5,977 bases of DNA from Candidatus Latescibacterota bacterium. Lineage in GTDB: Bacteria; Latescibacterota; 4484-107; B68-G9. The stretch's first letter is position 1, and the number at the start of each line of letters is the position of its first letter. The translations under genes and the position numbers were made by a program. The stretch spans positions 1 to 5,977 of the forward strand of contig DTYS01000258.1 of the NCBI GenBank assembly GCA_012961755.1, given 5' to 3'. Under the pieces are notes generated by a model. That model saw only the letters and a program-made list of their open reading frames with translations. It made no database searches and was not told where the DNA came from. Shown piece by piece: positions 1 to 4,534 of this stretch.

Positions 1-1
1 G

Positions 2-139
2 CCCGAGGAGAGGAGGTTCGACATAGGGAACTTCGGGAGCTACTTCAGGGCCTTCCTGTTCTTCGCCCTCAGGGACCCGGAGTACGGGCCCTCGCTCCTG
101 GAGTTCCTGAGGAGGGAAGTTGGGTCCTTAGATAAATAA
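2..139 (+). CDS. C-terminal end of an unrecognised protein (5' truncated by window edge)
   Basis: The second forward frame is open from the left edge to a TAA at 137-139 and gives 45 residues beginning PEERRFDIGNFGSYF and ending REVGSLDK. The segment is rich in aromatic residues (FGSYF, FLFF) followed by a charged helix-like tail, as expected for the folded C-terminus of a soluble protein. Codon choice (AGG, GGG, CTC, third-position G/C) matches the other genes here, which supports it as real coding sequence. I do not recognise the family from this fragment and assign no function. The gene ends only a few bases before the promoter of the next gene, so the two are probably separate transcription units in the same direction. 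Confidence 0.6.
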   Translation, partial: PEERRFDIGNFGSYFRAFLFFALRDPEYGPSLLEFLRREVGSLDK

Positions 140-141
140 GG

Positions 142-153
142 CGAAATTTAAAT
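142..153 (+). promoter_or_regulatory. Archaeal promoter (BRE + TATA box) for the CooT-FmdE operon
   Basis: The stretch CGAAATTTAAAT is an A/T-rich island in GC-rich DNA, with a purine-rich BRE-like CGAAA (142-146) directly before a TATA-like TTTAAAT (147-153). In archaea transcription starts about 22-27 bases downstream of the TATA box, which predicts a start near 175-180 and a short leader before the ATG at 201. It lies just after the stop of the preceding gene. Its position and composition are seen directly; its use as a promoter is inferred. Confidence 0.65.
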
Positions 154-190
154 GGGAAGCTGTAACACGGAAATCGTAAAGATAACACAT

Positions 191-198
191 AGGAGGGG
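191..198 (+). promoter_or_regulatory. Strong ribosome binding site for the CooT-FmdE gene
   Basis: AGGAGGGG ends two bases before the ATG at 201, with the GGAGG core about four bases from it. It is a near-ideal Shine-Dalgarno sequence. It fixes the ATG at 201 as the start, which matters because CooT-family proteins begin Met-Cys and the cysteine at position 2 is a metal ligand. Confidence 0.7.
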
Positions 199-200
199 CT

Positions 201-803
201 ATGTGCCTGTCCACCGCCTACCTGGAACGGGAAGGACGGAAGGAAGTCGTGATGGAGGAGGTGGCGAGGGTTAGCCTCAGTGGGGACGAGGTGGTCCTGG
301 AGGACCTCTTCGGGAAGAGCATCAGGACTGGAGCGAAGCTTTCTGAGGTAGACCTTATGGAGCACATCCTGGTCCTGGAGGAACCTCATGAGCTTCCGGA
401 GGCCCTCAGAAGGGCCAAGGAGTTCCACGGCCACCTCGGTCCCGTGGTGACCTTGGGGCTCCGCATGGGGCGGGTCATCTCGGAGAAGATGGGAAACGAG
501 CCCTTTTCCTACATGATCACCGCCTTCACCGGCCCTAAGCCCCCACCCTCCTGCCTCGTAGACGGCCTTCAGCTATCCACTCCATGTACCGTGGGTAACG
601 GGGGGATAAGGATAGAGGACGGGGGTGAGCTGAGGGCAGTGGCGGAGATGAAGGGAAGGAGGCTTGAAGTCTCCGTCAGGGAGGAGATAAGGGACAAGAT
701 AGCTAAGGAGTACGACCCTGAACGTGAGGAGGTGCTTCCCCTTGAACTCTGGGCCATGTCCGATGAGGAACTGTTCAACCTGGAGGAGAGCTTCTCTGTC
801 TAA
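201..803 (+). CDS. CooT-like nickel-binding domain fused to FmdE domain
   Basis: This 200-residue cytoplasmic protein has two parts. Residues 1-60 resemble the CooT family of small nickel-binding proteins: the MCLSTAY start with Cys2, a beta-rich core, DLFGK near 35-39 and the closing EVDLMEHILVLE at 49-60. In Rhodospirillum CooT, Cys2 helps bind nickel and the protein takes part in maturing CO dehydrogenase. Residues about 65-195 match the FmdE family (formylmethanofuran dehydrogenase subunit E-related): FHGHLGP at 75-81, GLRMG at 86-90, a conserved D121-G-x-Q124 and TPCTVGNGG at 127-135 with Cys129, then a charged helix and a LFNL tail. The C-terminal zinc ribbon of longer FmdE proteins is absent. 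No formylmethanofuran dehydrogenase catalytic subunit is present, so the name need not mean methanogenesis. The ATG has a strong ribosome binding site and the 3' end overlaps the next gene, so the two are likely coupled. A metal-handling role is inferred; domain identities are fairly sure. Confidence 0.85.
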   Translation: MCLSTAYLEREGRKEVVMEEVARVSLSGDEVVLEDLFGKSIRTGAKLSEVDLMEHILVLEEPHELPEALRRAKEFHGHLGPVVTLGLRMGRVISEKMGNEPFSYMITAFTGPKPPPSCLVDGLQLSTPCTVGNGGIRIEDGGELRAVAEMKGRRLEVSVREEIRDKIAKEYDPEREEVLPLELWAMSDEELFNLEESFSV

Positions 804-1296
804 GTCACTGCTCGTAAGCAGGATAGGTCTCTGGACTGCCTTAGGGATAGCGGTGCCCTTCCTCTTCCACCAGTTCGGGATAGCTGGTAAAGTCTTCCTC
901 CCGATGCACTTTCCCGTGTTCTTAGCGGGCCTACTTTGCGGTCCGTGGGCCGGCTTCTGGGTCGGGGTCCTGAGCCCGAGCCTCAGTTTCCTCCTCACGG
1001 GAATGCCTCCCTTCCCGTTCGTGCTCGCTATGGTCCCCGAGCTTACGACGTACGGCACGTTGAGCGGATGGCTGTACAGCAGGGGTACAGCCGTCGTCCC
1101 GGCCCTCTTAGGGGCGATGGTCTTGGGGAGATGTGTGCTCGGGCTGGCTATGTGGGTCCTGAGCTTCTTCCTGAGGCTCCACATATCTCCGTTGGCCTTC
1201 GTGGCCGGAGCTGTGCTCACGGGCCTTCCCGGGACAGCGGCTCAACTTTCCTTGATACCCGTGCTCGTCAAAAAGCTTGACAGGGGACATCCATAA
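763..1296 (+). CDS. ECF transporter S component-like membrane protein
   Basis: Read from the ATG at 763 this is a 177-residue, very hydrophobic protein with about six membrane segments, the size and topology usual for substrate-binding (S) subunits of energy-coupling-factor transporters. Landmarks are LGIAVPFLFHQFG in helix 1, GKVFLPMHFPVFLAG leading into helix 2, CGPWAGFWVG, LTGMPPFP near residues 78-85, and a C-terminal GLPGTAAQLSLIPVLVKKL. The FLPMHFPVFL and GPWAG pattern is typical of S components and rules out a CbiM/NikM nickel-cobalt subunit, which begins His-Met. The ligand cannot be told from sequence. No EcfA ATPase or EcfT gene is in the window. It overlaps the CooT-FmdE gene, implying one operon. 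The start is uncertain: GTG 724, TTG 742 (preceded by GGAGGTG at 728-734) and a non-standard CTG at 796 (preceded by GGAGGAG) are alternatives. Homology-like sequence begins only around codon 796. Confidence 0.75.
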   Translation: MRNCSTWRRASLSKSLLVSRIGLWTALGIAVPFLFHQFGIAGKVFLPMHFPVFLAGLLCGPWAGFWVGVLSPSLSFLLTGMPPFPFVLAMVPELTTYGTLSGWLYSRGTAVVPALLGAMVLGRCVLGLAMWVLSFFLRLHISPLAFVAGAVLTGLPGTAAQLSLIPVLVKKLDRGHP

Positions 1297-1307
1297 AGGT
1301 ACCTTTA
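1294..1307. promoter_or_regulatory. Perfect 14-base palindrome, candidate operator overlapping a possible TATA box
   Basis: TAAAGGTACCTTTA reads the same on both strands. It begins at the stop codon of the S-component gene and sits 35 bases ahead of the aminotransferase ATG (1343). The ATAAAGG-like sequence at its left end could act as a weak TATA box. Its distance to the ATG (about 50 bases) is close to that of the clearer TATA box at 147-153 from its own ATG (54 bases). A dimeric repressor or activator could bind here. This is inference from position and symmetry only. Confidence 0.35.
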
Positions 1308-1342
1308 CGGAAGATAACGAACTTCAAAAAACGGGGGTTGTT

Positions 1343-2575
1343 ATGTCAGAACTGGCCGTCAAAGGTGGGAAGCCCGTGCGCACGAAGTCATTTCCCGAAT
1401 GGCCCATGTACGACGAATGCGAGGAGAAGGCCCTTTTGGACGTGCTCAGGAGCAGGAAGTGGTGGTACGGCGAGAGGGTAAGGGAGTTCGAGGAGAAGTT
1501 CGCATCTTACCAGGACGCACGCTTCGGGATAACTACCACAAGCGGGACCACGGCGCTCCAGATAGCCCTCACAGCTGCAGGTGTGGGCGCCGGGGATGAG
1601 GTCATAGTCCCCCCTTACACCTTCGTGGCCACGGCTACCGCTGTCTTAGCGGTCAACGCGGTTCCGGTCTTCGCCGACATAGGCCGGGACACCTTGAACC
1701 TGGACCCCGAGGCCGTGAGGAGGGCCGTAACCGAGAAGACCAAGGCCATAATCCCCGTCCACTTCGCAGGGTACCCTGCGGACATGGACGAACTTAAGGA
1801 GATAGCCCAGGAACACGGACTGACCATAATAGAGGACGCCTGTCACGCCTGGGGGACGGACTATAAAGGTAGGAAGGTCGGTGCGATAGGTTCCATGGGA
1901 GCCTTCAGCTTTCAGGCTTCCAAGAACATAACCTCGTCTGAGGGAGGCATAATACTTACGGACGACGAGGAGCTGGCCGACCTCTGTAGGTCCTACTCCA
2001 ACTGCGGCAGGGGTAAGGACAGGCCATGGTACGAGCACTACATCTTAGGTGGAAATTACAGGATGACGGAATTCCAAGCCTCCATACTTCTTTGCCAGTT
2101 GGCCAGGTTGGACGACCAGGTCACCAGGAGGATGGAGAGCGCTAAAGTCCTCGATGAAGGCCTGAGGGAGGTGGAGGGCATAGAGCTCCTCCAGCAGGAA
2201 CCCAAGGGGAAGAGGAGGTCGTACCACCTCTATTGCTTCAGATACGTGCAGGAGGGCTTCGCAGGCGTGCCGAGGGAGAAGTTTATAGAGGCCCTCAACG
2301 CGGAAGGGATACCTGCGGCCCCCGGATATCCCTTTCCACTGTATCGGAACCCTCTCTTCGAGCGCAGGGGCCAAGGGCCGAGGTACTGTCCTCTATCATG
2401 CCCGTATTACGGTAAGGAGGTGGACTACACGAAGGTCCGCTGTCCCAACGCGGAACAGGCCTGTAGGGAGGTGGTGTGGCTCCCTCAGACCGTGCTTTTA
2501 GGCTCGAAGGAGGATATGGAGGACATAGTAAGGGCGGTGAGGAAGGTGAGGGAGCACGCGGGGGAGCTTCAGTAG
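1343..2575 (+). CDS. DegT/DnrJ/EryC1/StrS-family PLP-dependent aminotransferase
   Basis: This 410-residue soluble enzyme belongs to the fold-type I sugar (cyclitol/keto-sugar) aminotransferase family, which moves an amino group from glutamate or glutamine to a keto-sugar using pyridoxal phosphate. The N-terminal LAVKGGKPVRTKSFPEWP, the phosphate-binding TSGTTALQIAL, VPPYTFVATATAVL, the IIEDACHAWG motif (Asp165 contacts the PLP ring nitrogen) and SFQASKNITSSEGG (Lys194, the Schiff-base lysine) are all intact and in order. A long C-terminal insert at about 349-374 carries four cysteines, a pattern I recall from uncharacterised members annotated near scyllo-inosose/inositol aminotransferases. 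Length is normal. ATG 1343 is preferred to the upstream TTG at 1277 because family homology begins at residue 3, the extension would overlap the S-component gene, and a weak GGGGGT site lies just upstream. No sugar-biosynthesis genes adjoin it, so its substrate is unknown. Confidence 0.9.
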   Translation: MSELAVKGGKPVRTKSFPEWPMYDECEEKALLDVLRSRKWWYGERVREFEEKFASYQDARFGITTTSGTTALQIALTAAGVGAGDEVIVPPYTFVATATAVLAVNAVPVFADIGRDTLNLDPEAVRRAVTEKTKAIIPVHFAGYPADMDELKEIAQEHGLTIIEDACHAWGTDYKGRKVGAIGSMGAFSFQASKNITSSEGGIILTDDEELADLCRSYSNCGRGKDRPWYEHYILGGNYRMTEFQASILLCQLARLDDQVTRRMESAKVLDEGLREVEGIELLQQEPKGKRRSYHLYCFRYVQEGFAGVPREKFIEALNAEGIPAAPGYPFPLYRNPLFERRGQGPRYCPLSCPYYGKEVDYTKVRCPNAEQACREVVWLPQTVLLGSKEDMEDIVRAVRKVREHAGELQ

Positions 2576-4524
2576 AGCCCGTAGAGCCAATGTCCCTGTC
2601 CAGGGAACCATACGAAGTCTATGATGTTAGATATCGCAACCCCCGTAAAGTACCCCAATATCAGCCCCAAGAACAGCGGCTTGGCCTTCCTGTAGAGCTG
2701 TATCCCCCCCATCCTCACGACTATCCACTTGCAGGCCCACCCCAGGAAGAGGGAGAAGGCAGACATCTTTATGGGCCAGGCAGTCGCGAGCGTAAGCCCT
2801 ATGGGATGCAGGGGCCACCACGGGAACCTGGCCCTGAGGAAGGTCAGGAGCATCATAAGTCCTCCGCCTATCCCGAAGAAGGTGAGGCGCTTGAAGTCCG
2901 TGGAGAAGGGGTTGCGCATCTTGTTGACCATGTAGTCGTAGGGGAGCCTCCCTCCGGGCGTGAATATCCACGTCGAGAAGTTGAAGGCCCCATGCTTGTA
3001 CCCCAGATATATCGTCCAGGGGATGGAAGTGGCTAAGGCGACGGCCACGGCGACGAGCACGGCTAAGGCCACCCGCCTCTTCGGGCCGCGCACGAGCCCG
3101 CTGAGCTTGGCGGAATGTGCGAAGGCGGGCATGAAGGAGTTCTTTATCTCGCAGAACCCGGCGTAGGATATGGCCAATGCTGCCATCCCTTGGGGGGATA
3201 TTGCCTCGGAACCTATTATGTACGATGTAAAGGTCTGGGCGACCATCGGCCCCCTTGCGAAGGCGAGGCCCCCCTCGGTCACTATCCTCGTGGTGCCGAG
3301 GTATATGATGAAGACGGTCGGCAGGAACACCACGAGCACCTTCCAGTCCATCCCGGCCGAGCGCAACCATGCGACTATGAAGGCGGTCCCCAATATCAGC
3401 CCTATCACGGCCTTCCGGTAGGAGAGCATCTCCTCGGAATCGTCCAGGTCGGGGGCGCTTCCCAGCGCCTTCCTGAAGACCTTCATTATGTGCCTCCTCG
3501 CGGTCCACAGGCTCCAGAGCACCATGGCCACGAAAGCCCCCATGCTCTGCCACCCTAAGGAAGCGTCGTACTCCGAGCAGTAGTGCTCCGCAGGGCCTAT
3601 GCTGTAGCCTATCCTGGCGAATATCCCGACCTGTAGGAGTATGAGGAGGTGGAAGAACCAGAAGCTGAAGAGGATGTCCAGGTTCATGAGGAAAGCGAAA
3701 CCTATTATGGGGGGATACACGTTGACCAGGAAGGAGGGAAAGTCCCTCGCTATCTGGATCCTGTACATTTTGTCTATCCCCCAACCCCCTATGGGTATCT
3801 GGGGGACGAAGGGGGAAAAGTAGTGGATGGCGTTCCAGAGCACCAAGCCAAGTGGGACCAGGAACCCTATCCAAAACATCCTGTCGCGCATGAACCGAGG
3901 TTTCGGGGATGGGTCGTCCGAACCCTCGGTCATCTCGGCGGGAAGCTCCACGAGGGGGAAGAGGAGCCTCTCGTGTTCCACCCACTGTTTCCTGAGTATC
4001 ACTACTATGCAGAACGCCACGAACATCACCGCGGCCATGAGGCTCAACCACCAGAAAAGTGGTACCGCCCAGGCCCCCCAAGGTATGCGCTCGCCGTAGG
4101 GGAGCCCGTCGTAGAACCACTTAACAGCGAGCCCCTTGGGCACGAGCCAATCCGGGATGTAGGGAAGGATGTACCTCCCCCACTGGTTCTCCGGGGAAGC
4201 GAAGAAGAAGGGCGCCGAGATGACGGCTATCAGGTATCCCGTGAGCCCGTAGGTGGGAAGCGAAGAACCTACCAGAGTCATTATGAATACCACTATAAGC
4301 TCGGACGGGCTCAGGGCCCAGGAAGGCCTCAGAAGCTTCAGCACGAGGTTCAGGAGGGCCACCACCAGGAAGAACGGGAAGAGCGCCCCTATGGGCATGT
4401 AGTCGGAAGCTAAGAGGCTGGAGTGCAGCACGTGGAGGGAGTAGGGAGCGGCTAAGTTGACTAAGACCACGAGCACTATACCTATCCCGAACGCCCTCAG
4501 GGTAATTCCCGAACTCTTCCTCAC
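2569..4524 (-). CDS. OPT-like polytopic membrane transporter (DUF6785/DUF6784-type), complete
   Basis: Read from GTG 4524 this is a 651-residue integral membrane protein with about 12-14 hydrophobic segments, and I place it in the oligopeptide-transporter-like superfamily of uncharacterised proteins known as DUF6785/DUF6784. Landmarks are VEHERLLFPLVELP near residues 182-194 (the family's E-x-L-x-FP motif after the early helices), TRIVTEGGLAFARGP near 412-426, FCEIKNSFMPAFAHS near 457-471, and a C-terminal block with WWPLHPIGL, FSLFLGW, RMGG and PLFLGLILG. Characterised OPT proteins move peptides or metal-chelate complexes using the proton gradient; the substrate here is unknown. The frame stays open upstream to a TTG at 4575, but GTG 4524 (or 4527) has a GAGGAGG site at proper spacing and starts just after the upstream stop. 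Its 3' end overlaps the convergent aminotransferase gene by 7 bases. The family call is fairly sure, the transport role is inferred. Confidence 0.8.
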   Translation of the reverse strand: MRKSSGITLRAFGIGIVLVVLVNLAAPYSLHVLHSSLLASDYMPIGALFPFFLVVALLNLVLKLLRPSWALSPSELIVVFIMTLVGSSLPTYGLTGYLIAVISAPFFFASPENQWGRYILPYIPDWLVPKGLAVKWFYDGLPYGERIPWGAWAVPLFWWLSLMAAVMFVAFCIVVILRKQWVEHERLLFPLVELPAEMTEGSDDPSPKPRFMRDRMFWIGFLVPLGLVLWNAIHYFSPFVPQIPIGGWGIDKMYRIQIARDFPSFLVNVYPPIIGFAFLMNLDILFSFWFFHLLILLQVGIFARIGYSIGPAEHYCSEYDASLGWQSMGAFVAMVLWSLWTARRHIMKVFRKALGSAPDLDDSEEMLSYRKAVIGLILGTAFIVAWLRSAGMDWKVLVVFLPTVFIIYLGTTRIVTEGGLAFARGPMVAQTFTSYIIGSEAISPQGMAALAISYAGFCEIKNSFMPAFAHSAKLSGLVRGPKRRVALAVLVAVAVALATSIPWTIYLGYKHGAFNFSTWIFTPGGRLPYDYMVNKMRNPFSTDFKRLTFFGIGGGLMMLLTFLRARFPWWPLHPIGLTLATAWPIKMSAFSLFLGWACKWIVVRMGGIQLYRKAKPLFLGLILGYFTGVAISNIIDFVWFPGQGHWLYGLY

Positions 4525-4527
4525 CAC

Positions 4528-4534
4528 CTCCTCC
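4528..4534 (-). promoter_or_regulatory. Ribosome binding site deciding the start of the second OPT-like gene
   Basis: On the minus strand the upstream gene's TGA (4537-4535) is followed at once by GGAGGAG and then two consecutive GTG codons (4527 and 4524). The GGAGG at 4534-4530 leaves five bases before GTG 4524, good Shine-Dalgarno spacing. This favours a start at 4524 over the TTG at 4575, which would force a 41-base overlap, and suggests translational coupling of the pair. Confidence 0.55.

Noticed and set aside
573..1220. - strand open frame of 215 codons antisense to the CooT-FmdE and S-component genes
   Set aside because: Both + strand genes have clear family motifs and a promoter, whereas this frame has none and looks like an antisense shadow.
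1267..1281. Inverted repeat GTCAA-AAAGC-TTGAC near the end of the S-component gene
   Set aside because: The five-base arms are short and lie in coding sequence, with no T-rich tail, so it is not a credible terminator or operator.
1277..1342. Extended N-terminus of the aminotransferase from TTG 1277
   Set aside because: The extra 22 residues are outside the usual family N-terminus, would overlap the S-component gene, and read through the palindrome/promoter-like region. ATG 1343 fits better.
2627..4120. Long - strand open frame (497 codons) inside the second OPT-like gene
   Set aside because: It lies wholly within the 651-codon transporter frame in another register, and its product is Arg/His/Gly-rich with no membrane or domain pattern. 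This is typical of a shadow frame in GC-rich DNA.
3649..4413. + strand open frame of 254 codons antisense to the OPT-like gene
   Set aside because: The composition (Glu, Gly, His, Pro, Tyr rich, low complexity) is that of an antisense shadow. It has no recognisable motif and lies wholly inside a well-supported gene.
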